19,890 nucleotides of DNA, from positions 1-19,890 of the forward strand of contig JALLPB010000221.1 of assembly GCA_036939975.1 (NCBI GenBank), read 5' to 3'. The notes below the pieces were generated by a model. The model searched no databases. It was not told the DNA's origin and worked only from the letters and a program-made list of their open reading frames with translations. The translations under genes were made by a program, and so were the position numbers. Shown one piece after another: positions 1-8,426 of this stretch (within the stretch, counting starts at the first letter, position 1; each line of letters begins with the position of its first letter). The DNA comes from Cyclostephanos tholiformis. Taxonomy: Eukaryota > Bacillariophyta > Thalassiosirophyceae > Thalassiosirales > Thalassiosiraceae.

Positions 1-1
1 T

Positions 2-697
2 CATTGCGGCTCTTCCATCTCTGCCGGGTATGGCATCGAAGATCCAATTCTCTGCAAGCGTTTGCAACACAGCAAGCTGAACAAATGAGAATACAACCTC
101 GTTATCTCGGTTGTATGCCGGCCCGTTCAGCGGCAGCTGATACATCAGGCATTCGTAATCGGTCGTTGCATCGACCATTGGATCCCATCCAGCAGGCTTG
201 TCTGGCCTGATAACATATGCGATGGGGCAGTAATTGCGCCCATACACAAGCGAGAGTGTCTCGGTTACTTTCCGATCCCAATCGTCAAAGTCAATTTTAT
301 TGCTCCATTTCTCGAGGGATTTTATGTTCTCTCCCTTGTCGCGATTTTGAACATACGCCTCGTAGGCGAGATGTCCTTCATATAGCGAATCATCGTCGAT
401 CGCATCAGGTTCTATCGCTAGCCCCCGACGGCGCAAGTCTTTAACGTACCAGATTAACCCTGTCAGGTTGTTCTGGGCAATAATCCCGAGGCTCGCATCG
501 GGGTGTTGGGAATTCATCGATTTCACCAAGTCTTTTGCTTGATTCGGCTCAAGTTGACTGAAATCATTAATATGATTGAAGCCATGTAAGGCTAGGAACT
601 GGGTGGTTTGTCGATTGGCGACCGCTCCTGTGTTTGTAAGTCCGACCACCGGAAGGACTACGTCGCGTAGTATGATGTAGTCTGCATTTCCTGCCAT
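2..697 (-). CDS. Gag-like retrotransposon protein, partial
   Basis: This ORF starts at the ATG at 697 and stays open for 232 codons to the left edge, so its 3' part lies outside the window. I do not recognise a named domain at the start (MAGNADYIILRDVVLPVVGL). Further in, the pattern resembles Gag polyproteins of algal copia-type elements: a Trp/Asp patch followed by a Tyr-Val-Ile-Arg segment near residue 160, a Pro-Leu-Asn-Gly stretch near 190, and a Trp-Ile-Phe-Asp then Arg-Asp-Gly-Arg-Ala-Ala segment at 218-231. In such proteins these segments belong to the capsid-like Gag region that assembles RNA-containing particles. The sequence has no evident similarity to the Gag at 8427-10163, so this is a second family. 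The retrotransposon assignment comes from family resemblance and not from visible enzymes. Confidence is good that the ORF is real and moderate for the identity. Confidence 0.65.
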   Translation of the reverse strand, partial: MAGNADYIILRDVVLPVVGLTNTGAVANRQTTQFLALHGFNHINDFSQLEPNQAKDLVKSMNSQHPDASLGIIAQNNLTGLIWYVKDLRRRGLAIEPDAIDDDSLYEGHLAYEAYVQNRDKGENIKSLEKWSNKIDFDDWDRKVTETLSLVYGRNYCPIAYVIRPDKPAGWDPMVDATTDYECLMYQLPLNGPAYNRDNEVVFSFVQLAVLQTLAENWIFDAIPGRDGRAAM

Positions 698-1000
698 CGC
701 CTATCTCTTCTCGTTCCTTCGTTCGTTCAGTGTCGTAGATAGTCGTTGGGTCTGATAAACCGGTCAAGTTCGATCAGCGCGGATAAGGAAAAGGGAGGAG
801 CAGACAAAACAAAGGACTCCAAAGAGTGAGTTTCTTAACTCGTTACAGTCTATACTAAAGATGCTAAGATACTCCGGTCTAAGTCTACTTCAACACGCGT
901 TCTGGCAATCCTATCGCTACATAGGATGTGTACATGTAACTCACTAAATGTGTACGTCCACTCCTGTGAGTGGTTCCACGTATCATGCGGATTGGATTCA
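698..1000 (-). other. Leader and possible 5' LTR of the left-edge element
   Basis: If the ORF at 2-697 is a Gag, its 5' leader and LTR should lie here, read on the minus strand. No second LTR copy is in the window, so boundaries cannot be set. A short inverted repeat (cactc/gagtg, about 959-973) and a TG-to-CA type end near 979 are compatible with an LTR terminus but are weak. No convincing tRNA primer site was found. No other gene is seen in this stretch. Confidence 0.25.
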
Positions 1001-1204
1001 TGCTGACTGGATTTGAACGGCATGTAATAAAAATTGACATGGCAGCTCTCTAGCTTTAAGGATGTTGTAGGTACATTTCATATTAGGGGAATAGGTCAAA
1101 AAATTTGCCCAAATGTACCTGTAGGAACTCATAAAACTGCCTAAACCCAAGAGATGTGTTTTTCTCCCCTTTTTTCTTCCATGCATCTTTCGCTGGGAGC
1201 ATGC

Positions 1205-1251
1205 AGAGAGAGATAGAGAGATAGAGAGAGAGAGAGAGATAGAGAGACACA
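1205..1251. repeat. GA/GATA microsatellite
   Basis: This is a simple run of GA dinucleotides interrupted by GATA units, ending in CACAC. It lies about 250 bp upstream of the secreted-protein gene, in a stretch (1001-1503) that otherwise holds no gene. The minus-strand reading frame through it (SLSLS repeats) is an artefact of the repeat. Nearby, 1070-1078 and 1111-1119 form a 9-bp inverted repeat with a 32-nt loop. Confidence 0.9.
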
Positions 1252-1503
1252 CGCGAATTTTCTAATCAGGTAGACACCATGTTGTAGATACTATCATCTA
1301 CTCATAGTAGAATTTGCACAAACTTCGCCATTTTCGTCCTTCCAAGAAAGTGAGAGTCTCGCCAATGATAACTCTTTGTCCACTTGCAACAAAAAATGGT
1401 GTTTTTTTTGTAAATCAAACCTCATTTTCTACAAATAATAAAGAGTCTAAGCATCACCCATACACCCTCAGTCTTCAAAGATTTTGTATTAAGACATCGA
1501 AAC

Positions 1504-4144
1504 ATGATTATTCATTTCCTTCTTGTTCTACTCATCGCAGTAGCGACTGTAACAACCTATGCTCAGAAAATCGTCCCAGTTCCTAGCAGAAAATTTGATG
1601 GAGGAGAAGAGTTATTGGGCGCCTGGCTCTCTGAAGAAGAATTTATGCTATCTATGAGTATAGGTGACTCCGGCAAGATTGATAAGATGCAAACTGGAGA
1701 GATCGAGACGAATACAACTGGCGAGGTTCTGAAGCAGACCGGACCACCGAGTACTTGTACAGCAACTGATATTTCTCGCTGCGATGAGCTCATCAAATGT
1801 ATGGATATCATTACGGGAGCACCACTTGATCTTTGTGGCGTTGATAAAGACGAAGTCTGTACTGCATTGCTCTACTTCTATGGCGATGAAGGAGTGACCA
1901 GCATTTGCAATGCTGCTTCACTATTTATTACTGAACCGTGTGGCTGTGGGGGTGAGAATTCTACCGACGTTTATAGCGAAACTATCCTGTTGGCTGCACC
2001 AACCTGCCAGGCAAGATCCCCAGTGACGTACCCTGATGAATCGGGTGACGGAACCGGTTATGATAATTTTGTGGCTTCTATTGCCGGACCTTTCCTTACA
2101 GCTGGAAAGCGTGCTCGCGCCAATCCTGATTCTGTGGGTGCATACTTAGCCTCTGGTTTAAGTATTGGGAAGATCGCAGGGGGCGCAAGCGAAATTTGTA
2201 ATGAGGAAATCGCTAAGATATTTACACTTGGTGCATGCACTGTTGCCAAAACAGCAATCAAGACAACGCAGGCTGCACTTGAAATCGTACAAATCCAGAT
2301 TGAATATCACAATCGTGCAATCGATATGGCCGAGATTAAAGCCACCTTTGGTAATACCAACCTCATCCTTGACCAAACCTGCAACATGATCGCCCAGACG
2401 CAGTCGTTAGAAGACCAGACGAAAGATTTAGAAAACGCCATGAACACTCAGTTCGATGAGGTAGACGGCAAGCTTGACCAAGCGAATGGAAAACTTGATC
2501 AAGCAAATGCCAAGCTTGACCAAGCAAATACAAAGCTTGACCAAGCGAATGAAAAACTTGATCAAGCAAATGCAAAGCTTGATCAAGCGAATGCAAAACT
2601 TGATAAACTGCTATGTCCATTCGGCCCTGGAGGTGCGACTTTTACCGCCCTACGCCAAGGATGTGATGCCATAGATCAGGACTGCAACGGTGTCGTTGAT
2701 GAGTGCTCTGAAGACAAGGTCCCCCCTTCATTGACATTGCGAACACCCATTCCAGATAAGTCATTCAAGAGCACCGATGAAGCTCGCCAATTCCTACAAG
2801 AAAACGTAATAATCTCTGATGATTGCGCCGCAGAATTTCAGACTTTCTTTACTTTACTAAGTGAAGAAAACTGCTGCAACTGCGAATTCCAAGTCGCTAC
2901 TGCTGATGCGCGGTGTGTAAACGAAAACACCCCAGGCAGTGCAGCAAACAGAAAATTCATTGTCAAAGTGGACAGTGCTGCTCCAGTCATAAACTGTGGA
3001 TTCTTTGTACAGCAAGATCTATTTCATGTCTCAGGAGGGTTTGATCCTTGTGGAGATCTACCAGTTCCATTTCCTGGTGCAAATGATCCCCTGCACATTG
3101 ATAAGAGTTCTGTTGGACAAGGCCTCTTTGGGGTTGGTCTCTGGTATCAGATTGAGGTGAGTGCAGTTATGTGTAGCAATCACACATAAACTTCTGTTTC
3201 TGAATATAAACGTGTTTGCCGATTGTCTCTTACATCCGCATCTGCAAGGACGAATGTGATAAAGGAATACTTCCAGTCACGGTTCATGTTCTCAGCAACG
3301 AGCTCACGATTGAACGAAACGCATGGATTGTTGAACGTAATGACCTTCCAAACGTCGTGCACAGGGCAAATGTCTACCTCTCTCCCACTGGGTAAGTCGT
3401 GTTATAAGAAGCACGAAGTTGAGCGCTCGAGAAATTCAGTACTGTGCTTACATTCTCAATTTATTGGTTATCTTCAGCTGTCGCGATGACTTGAGTAGCA
3501 GCAACATTTGTGAAATCGAAGAAACTGAGGATGACAGTGTTACCACCCGATTTTATGATATTGTCATCTCTGCAACAGATGATGCAGGAAATACTGGCAC
3601 CAAAATTTGCAGCGTCATTGTCGTCCCTGACGATCATTATAGTGTCGATAGCATCGGTAAAAGTGGAAAAAGTAGCAGAGTCGGACATAATCCCGATGAT
3701 TTGCGTGAGGAATACAAGCTTTCCACCAAGCGCCATGTCATTTCCAAGCTTTCCCTTGAATGGGATCCCAATCTAGACACCACCTTGGCAATCCCTCCTC
3801 TTCCTGAACGAGACATCAATTCTAAGTCAGGAAAAAGTTCCAAGAGCTTCTTGTGTGAAGGAAAAGGAAGCAAAAGTCAGGGAAATTCCGCTGAGATTGA
3901 TTCGCTTACCCCTCTCTCGATGTTCTTTGGGTCTGTGGATTTGAGTGAAGAGGAAGGAAGCAAAGAAATCAGAGACACCAACACCAACTTGGCTCCTCTC
4001 TCCTCCCCCAACCTGGACATGATGTCTAAGGTCTCGAAGAACGCTCTGAGTGAAGAGAAAGGAAGCAGAGACACCACCTTGGCTCCTCTATCCTCCCCCA
4101 ACCTGAACATGATGTCTAAGGTCTCGAAGAGCGCTGGATTTTAG
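1504..4144 (+). CDS. Secreted heptad-repeat, metal-motif, Lys/Ser-rich protein
   Basis: The three-exon model is 1504-3156, 3249-3391 and 3478-4144, giving 820 residues; both introns are GT-AG and the phases match. Residues 1-20 are a clear signal peptide (MIIHFLLVLLIAVATVTTYA). A Cys-rich region follows (85-170). Residues 322-370 are seven heptads of the xKLDQAN type, with Leu and Ala at a/d positions, predicting a coiled coil. Residues 387-401 (CDAIDQDCNGVVDEC) resemble the Asp-rich putative metal-binding motif of MopE-like proteins. Two beta-type segments start at PPSLTL and APVINC, and the ATDDAGNTGTKICSVIVV segment at about 630-650 is like the last strands of HYR domains. The tail (about 655-820) has GKSGKSSR, SKSGKSSKS and SKVSKS motifs and two copies of a 31-35-residue unit. 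Lys/Ser clusters behind a signal peptide are typical of diatom silaffin-like and cell-wall proteins. Extracellular or silica-associated location is an inference; the function is unknown. Confidence 0.8.
2467..2613 (+). repeat. Seven 21-bp repeats encoding heptads
   Basis: Seven consecutive 21-bp units encode xKLDQAN, the last altered to AKLDKLL. Codons vary between units (ctt gac caa against ctt gat caa; aag against aaa). The amino-acid pattern is kept while third positions drift, which suggests protein-level constraint. The a/d residues are Leu and Ala, fitting a thin coiled coil. Confidence 0.9.
3157..3248 (+). other. Intron 1 (92 nt)
   Basis: The donor is GAG|GTGAGT and the acceptor is CTGCAAG|GAC, phase 0. 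Without splicing, the frame stops at 3189. With splicing, the reading continues as DECDKGILPVTVHVL, which fits the beta-rich region on either side. Confidence 0.75.
3392..3477 (+). other. Intron 2 (86 nt)
   Basis: The donor is ACTGG|GTAAGT and the acceptor TATCTTCAG|CTG follows a T-rich tract. Exon 2 leaves two bases of a Gly codon (GG), and exon 3 supplies the C before TGT CGC, so the phase is exact and the protein reads LSPTG-CRDDL. Confidence 0.8.
3944..4141 (+). repeat. Two-copy C-terminal repeat of the secreted protein
   Basis: Copy 1 (3944-4048) and copy 2 (4049-4141) encode SEE(E/K)GS followed by APLSSPNL(D/N)MMSKVSK. Copy 2 is 4 residues shorter and ends in SAGF and the stop. The Ser/Lys clusters sit at the end of each unit. 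Confidence 0.9.
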
Positions 4145-4751
4145 CCCACTGCTCCATGCGGGAAGAGTACAAGACCCTAGAATGGCGGACGCTGTGGACA
4201 TGACAAATTATTCATGTGCGGTCAATGTATGTTATTCTTGTTCGTGAGCAGCCCCGGGATGTGCGTGTTTGTAAAGAATATCAAGTTTTATTGTGTATTG
4301 ATGTTGGTGAAGCTGCCAGGGAATCGCTTATTCTGGTCAGCATGTAAAGTTGCCAACTTTTGTTGTAAATACCTTGTTGAGAAATACTATAGCTAATTAG
4401 GTAATGTGTAGGAACAAATAATTGCTGAAATCTTTTGGTGGTACGGTCCTGAGTGTATCGTACTCAATACTAATCCAATAAAAAGAAAACCCCAAACCAT
4501 ATTAGGTATTCAAACAGAGAGATGACCCGCATGGGGCCAAACCAACTGAAAAAAAAAATTTGGATAGGGGGTGTGCACTGTCACCTCGGCCGATTAATTA
4601 GATCGCCCGAGTTGCCAACTGCCACTCCCGATTTCTATCGCGGCCGAAGGCTTTGGGATCGAGCTGTTCACTTCAGCAATAAATTGGAGAAGTGAGCTCA
4701 TTCTTGGATGCCTCCGTGACCTCTAGGCGCCCGCTTACCTCTTACTGGAGT
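4145..4751. other. 3' UTR and flank up to the LTR element
   Basis: The first part (to about 4495) is AT-rich and is probably the 3' UTR of the secreted-protein gene. From about 4560 the sequence becomes GC-richer (gatcgcccga, cggccgaagg). On the minus strand it holds possible remains of a host gene: splice donors GTAAGC (4738-4733) or GTAAGA (4745-4740) beside the LTR, and a T10-CAG acceptor ending at 4546. These only make sense if this flank continues the exon at 15255-15421 (see findings). No standalone ORF is convincing. Confidence 0.35.
4477..4482 (+). terminator. Poly(A) signal AATAAA
   Basis: An AATAAA lies 333 nt after the stop of the secreted-protein gene, followed by an A-rich stretch. 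It is the best poly(A) signal on this strand before the LTR element. It is a sequence match only. Confidence 0.45.
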
Positions 4752-5066
4752 TGTTGAAGCAACTGTTATTCACCTGTCCTTTCTCGGGACGGCGCGAGTA
4801 ACATGCCCAAGTATAACTTAGTGATTGGAGATTATATTTAAAAAGTGGGATGAGAGACGAACGCTCGTCGCCACGCTACTCCTAATGGTAGTCCCGCTTT
4901 CCGCATCGCCGTATACGCTTGCTGACTCCACAGACGCCCCCGCACACGTCGGAGAGGTACCTTCTCCTTCTCCGAGCTATCCACGCCGCTCGCCTTCTTC
5001 GCCACGTCACATCCAACGGTAACCGTTCGAGTATGCTGGGCTGTAGTAGCACTCGGTGCTCCAACA
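4752..5066 (-). repeat. Left LTR (3' LTR), 315 bp
   Basis: It has the TG...CA form on the minus strand, starting TGTTGGAGCACC at 5066 and ending CTTCAACA at 4752. The flanking 5 bp outside is ggagt (4747-4751). It contains the AT-rich run attatatttaaaaag at 4831-4845. The RT-RNase H ORF runs into it and stops at 4838. Confidence 0.9.
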
Positions 5067-7108
5067 CACTCCTGCGGTGTCTCGTCGTCCGATTGCGGTA
5101 CGGCAGATACCGGATTTATAGCTGCAGGCTGACCTTCTGGGGGTCGCACATGAATGATCCTAGCATAGTCCTCATCATTATAATCCTGGTCGATTCCCAT
5201 CACTTGTGCCCGAAACTCACGGAACGCGCTCCCTTGCTTCGGCTTCGTATTAATGTCCGTCCACATTTGCTCCGTAGGACAATGTCGTACGACTATCTCT
5301 CCATGATCGATCTTATCTTTGATGTAAAAATATCTCACCTTAATATGTTTAGTCCGCTTCGAACTGCTTGCTTTTCCATTAGTCTCTAGGAGGATTGCGC
5401 TCATGTTGTCCTGATAGAGAAGAGACGGTTCCATGTCATATCCTTGCTCTTGGAGGAAATATCTGGCCCAAAGGATATACGCAAGGGAGTCGTCGACCCC
5501 AACCAACTCAGCTTCAGTCGAGCTCTTCGTGTTGATTTTTTGCTTCCACGAGTAGCTCATCGCCATCCCCCGCCCTAAGCTCATCCCGGCTCCGGTGTGC
5601 CCCTTGCAGTCTTCATGCACCGCGTACGCCGCGTCTACCCACCATCGTTGCAGCGTGACCGAGTCCGCCGACAAGATCAGGGGCATGTGTAGCGTCCCTC
5701 TTAGGTACTGCAGCACCCGCTTTAACTTCCCCCAATCGTCCTCGTCAGGGGCTCGCACTCGGGTAGTAAGGAACGCCGTGGCCGGTTGAATGTCCCTTCT
5801 GGCTCGCGCGCTTAAGAAAAGGAGCTGCGCCACCGCGTGGTGGAATTGCCGTGCTTGCTCTTCTGGCAAGGGTTTCGCCTCATCAGCTTCTCTCACCTTG
5901 AAGAGGTGATCTGCCGCAGGGGTCGTCCTTATACCTACGATCTCTTCGGGAAAGTCCGCGATGATTGTCCGAATATATTCTGACATGTTCACGACCACTT
6001 GTCCCGGGTTGCTAAAATCCAGGATCATCCCTAGGTAGTCGTGTACCTTTCCTCGATGCTCCGCCACCGCCACTCCGTAAGTCACACTTAGCCACTTGCC
6101 GAACTTCGTCACCTCCGCGGGGTCGACATGTGACACCTTCAGATCATCCACGTGCCAGCACACGGTCATCTGTTTTCCGTTAATTATTTTGTTTGCAACG
6201 CACGGGTCATAGGCGTTCAGGACAAAGCCTTCACCTTCAAGATCCCCTACGAGTTTCTGGTAGAACAATAAAGCGCTCCGCAGCAGTCCGTAGAGAGCCT
6301 TTTGAACCTTCACATAGAGTATGGGTGTGTTCCGTCGGTCTGTTGTGACGTATTTTCGATAGAGGGCCGGTGCCACCTGCACCATCAATTCAGCCAGCTT
6401 TCCTTTGAGTATCATCGTGACGTCCTCGTCGCTATCGGCGTGTAGAAATGCCCCGGGGATGTCGTAACAACCAACGTCCCTTCCCTCGAAGGCATCTATC
6501 ACTGATGTGAGAAAGACCGACTCGGTGGACACAGTTGGCGATGTCGTGTCATGCTTGGACCAATCCTCTCGTTGCTTTCTCCCGTCGGCGCAGAATCGTC
6601 CTTTTATAGATTTGTCCCTTTTTTCATTCAGGAACATGAGTGATGAGACTGCCTTTTTCTTCTCATCGATAGTCAAATCTTCTCGGAGAATTGGGGTGAA
6701 AACAGCCATCATGTTGTGCATTTGGCTGAGCTCCTTGGATATGCCCTCTTCAGCCCTTTTTTGGAATTTCTTTAGTCCAGCCCCCACCGAGTACTGTTGA
6801 AGGATAATCCCCAGGGCATGTTCGAGCCTGTTCTCCACTGGGATTGGCTTCGCATCACTAACGTCATCCCCCGAGAAAAGAACTACTCCATCTTTTATTT
6901 TGGCTCGACAGCCACCTCCTTCCCCTTCATGAAGGAGAGCATAATCGTCGTACCTACTCGTCTTCCCTTTGTTTCGGCGTCTTGAGCGTCGGAGCACCCA
7001 CTTCCGGTTCCCCCGGTAGGTCATCGCCCACTTCCCATTCTGTCTCTCCTTCTCCCTCAGTGTTGTCACTCTTGTCGGTGTCGTCACTCCCGTCAGAATC
7101 GTACCCAT
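4838..7108 (-). CDS. Copia reverse transcriptase-RNase H
   Basis: This is the 756-residue polyprotein part that copies element RNA to DNA inside the particle. The copia RT domain covers about 135-375: FTPILREDLT, then SSLMFLNEKRD and IKGRFCADGRKQR, YDIPGAFLHAD (Asp216), KALYGLLRSALLFYQ, and the catalytic WHVDDLKVSH (Asp321-Asp322). RNase H covers about 485-640: Asp492 in WWVDAAYAV, STEAEL with Glu532, and YQDN with Asp567, followed by RTKHIKVRYFYIKD. All catalytic acids seem present. The true join from the integrase frame lies somewhere in 6954-7108, so the first roughly 35 residues are probably not native. Residues 682-756 are encoded inside the 3' LTR. The ORF is intact over the enzyme domains, but it has no gag-INT fusion without frame recoding. 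Confidence 0.93.
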   Translation of the reverse strand: MGTILTGVTTPTRVTTLREKERQNGKWAMTYRGNRKWVLRRSRRRNKGKTSRYDDYALLHEGEGGGCRAKIKDGVVLFSGDDVSDAKPIPVENRLEHALGIILQQYSVGAGLKKFQKRAEEGISKELSQMHNMMAVFTPILREDLTIDEKKKAVSSLMFLNEKRDKSIKGRFCADGRKQREDWSKHDTTSPTVSTESVFLTSVIDAFEGRDVGCYDIPGAFLHADSDEDVTMILKGKLAELMVQVAPALYRKYVTTDRRNTPILYVKVQKALYGLLRSALLFYQKLVGDLEGEGFVLNAYDPCVANKIINGKQMTVCWHVDDLKVSHVDPAEVTKFGKWLSVTYGVAVAEHRGKVHDYLGMILDFSNPGQVVVNMSEYIRTIIADFPEEIVGIRTTPAADHLFKVREADEAKPLPEEQARQFHHAVAQLLFLSARARRDIQPATAFLTTRVRAPDEDDWGKLKRVLQYLRGTLHMPLILSADSVTLQRWWVDAAYAVHEDCKGHTGAGMSLGRGMAMSYSWKQKINTKSSTEAELVGVDDSLAYILWARYFLQEQGYDMEPSLLYQDNMSAILLETNGKASSSKRTKHIKVRYFYIKDKIDHGEIVVRHCPTEQMWTDINTKPKQGSAFREFRAQVMGIDQDYNDEDYARIIHVRPPEGQPAAINPVSAVPQSDDETPQECVGAPSATTAQHTRTVTVGCDVAKKASGVDSSEKEKVPLRRVRGRLWSQQAYTAMRKAGLPLGVAWRRAFVSHPTF

Positions 7109-8414
7109 CTCCTTCCTCCTCCGCGTCGCCGTCTTCGTCGTTGTCCTCGACTACTACGGCATCGTCCTCCCTCCTGGGGGGTGGAGGAACATCGGCTACG
7201 GAGATGATGTCATCCTCATCGTCCCACAGTTGTCCCCTTTTGAAACCCTCCCTCGGGTCGCGTCCTTCAGCTTCTCCTCCGACGATTAGTCGCGCGAGAC
7301 CGGCGTTTTCCGCCGCAGCAGCCTCGGCCCGTCCGTGGGGTTCGACCTCGTCTTCTATGGGGCCCACGCGGCGGTCCCTCTTCAGTGCCACTCCTGGGAA
7401 TTCGGATGTTATGGAAGGGTAAGGGGTTCCATCGTCTTCAATTAACGCCTCCGTGTTTTCGTCCAATTCTTGATTCCATTCGAACAATACCCCACTCCTG
7501 TCGGCAAAGTCGAGCGTCCCTGGGGCGTTCCCAGCTCGTGCGAAGCTTTCTACCTTTTTTATGACGGAGTCCGGCATAGGGTACGGGGTGAAACTCCTCC
7601 GCTTGATTTTCTTTCCGGTGACGAGACTGAAGAATTTATACGTCCCTTGCAGGTTCCCGGTCGGCCCAAGCACGATGGCGGGGATCGACCGCGCTCTCAT
7701 CCCGTTCGTTGGCGTTGGCTCCTCGTGGGTCTCGCAGTACGACCCGAACGGCGCTTGGCAATGCTTTGCAAAGTCGAATTTGTGCCGAAGCACGATTTCT
7801 CGGGGGGACAGGCGTTCGGATACTCCCGACTTCGTCGGGAAGGCGTTGAGCCACATGACAACGTGATATATCAGCTCGATCAGGATTAGCTGGGGCATCT
7901 GTTTGAAAGGGAGAGTATTCAACACTCCTCGCCCACGCTCCTTGATGAGTCGGATTCGCCTCTCTATTTCGGGGACATGTTCTTTCGCGGCGGTGGTGTT
8001 TATGTGGAGCTCGGGGACGAGGGGCCGAATTTTTTCAAACTCGTTGTCCATTAAAATAGTCCCAACGGTAAAACCCCCCCTAGCGTAAAGGTGCCTGACT
8101 TGATCTATTCTGGCGGCTATGGACTTGGCGGTACGCGTGGGTAAGAACTCCGCAGTTAATAGGTTAAGGCCCCTTCCCAGACTAACTAGGAATGGTACCC
8201 CGTTTACAAACATTATGTCCGCCGTTAATACAACTAGCCGATGCCGATCCATGATGGCGCTTGGGACGTGTACGTAGTTGGTCCTCACCGCATCTGGGGG
8301 CCTGCGCACCATCCTCCCCCTCACTCCTGCGAGGTCAGGGCCAAAGATCTGGTGAGCATTCTTTATGGCTGCTTCTTTAACGGGGCAATTTAGGATGTAA
8401 TTGGCACGTACCAT
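6954..8414 (-). CDS. Copia integrase with acidic linker
   Basis: The frame is 486 codons long. It begins in the middle of a domain: the Met at 8414 is only the first Met after an in-frame TGA, and the region up to LAGVRG continues the pre-integrase segment of the upstream ORF. The integrase core shows Asp66 (LTADIMFVNG), Asp123 (LMDNEFEK) and Glu149/Glu151 in HVPEIERRIR, the usual D,D,E metal-binding set of retroviral-type integrases that insert the cDNA. A VLGPTGNLQGTYKF-type segment near 250-265 fits the C-terminal DNA-binding part. From about 370 to 486 the protein is very acidic (runs of Asp/Glu around VVVEDNDEDGDAEEE). It ends with a TAG at 6954 and overlaps the RT frame by 155 bp. Confidence 0.9.
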   Translation of the reverse strand: MVRANYILNCPVKEAAIKNAHQIFGPDLAGVRGRMVRRPPDAVRTNYVHVPSAIMDRHRLVVLTADIMFVNGVPFLVSLGRGLNLLTAEFLPTRTAKSIAARIDQVRHLYARGGFTVGTILMDNEFEKIRPLVPELHINTTAAKEHVPEIERRIRLIKERGRGVLNTLPFKQMPQLILIELIYHVVMWLNAFPTKSGVSERLSPREIVLRHKFDFAKHCQAPFGSYCETHEEPTPTNGMRARSIPAIVLGPTGNLQGTYKFFSLVTGKKIKRRSFTPYPMPDSVIKKVESFARAGNAPGTLDFADRSGVLFEWNQELDENTEALIEDDGTPYPSITSEFPGVALKRDRRVGPIEDEVEPHGRAEAAAAENAGLARLIVGGEAEGRDPREGFKRGQLWDDEDDIISVADVPPPPRREDDAVVVEDNDEDGDAEEEGDGYDSDGSDDTDKSDNTEGEGETEWEVGDDLPGEPEVGAPTLKTPKQREDE

Positions 8415-8426
8415 TCCCAGAAAGTC

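Noticed and set aside
998..1252. Minus-strand ORF starting with SLSLS repeats
   Set aside because: It is a translation of the GA microsatellite.
2467..2613. CRISPR-like regular repeats
   Set aside because: The 21-bp units are contiguous, have no spacers and are coding heptads in a eukaryotic gene.
6982..7422. Plus-strand Ser/Pro-rich ORF of 146 codons
   Set aside because: It is the antisense of the acidic integrase linker; Asp/Glu codons read backwards give Ser/Leu/Pro.
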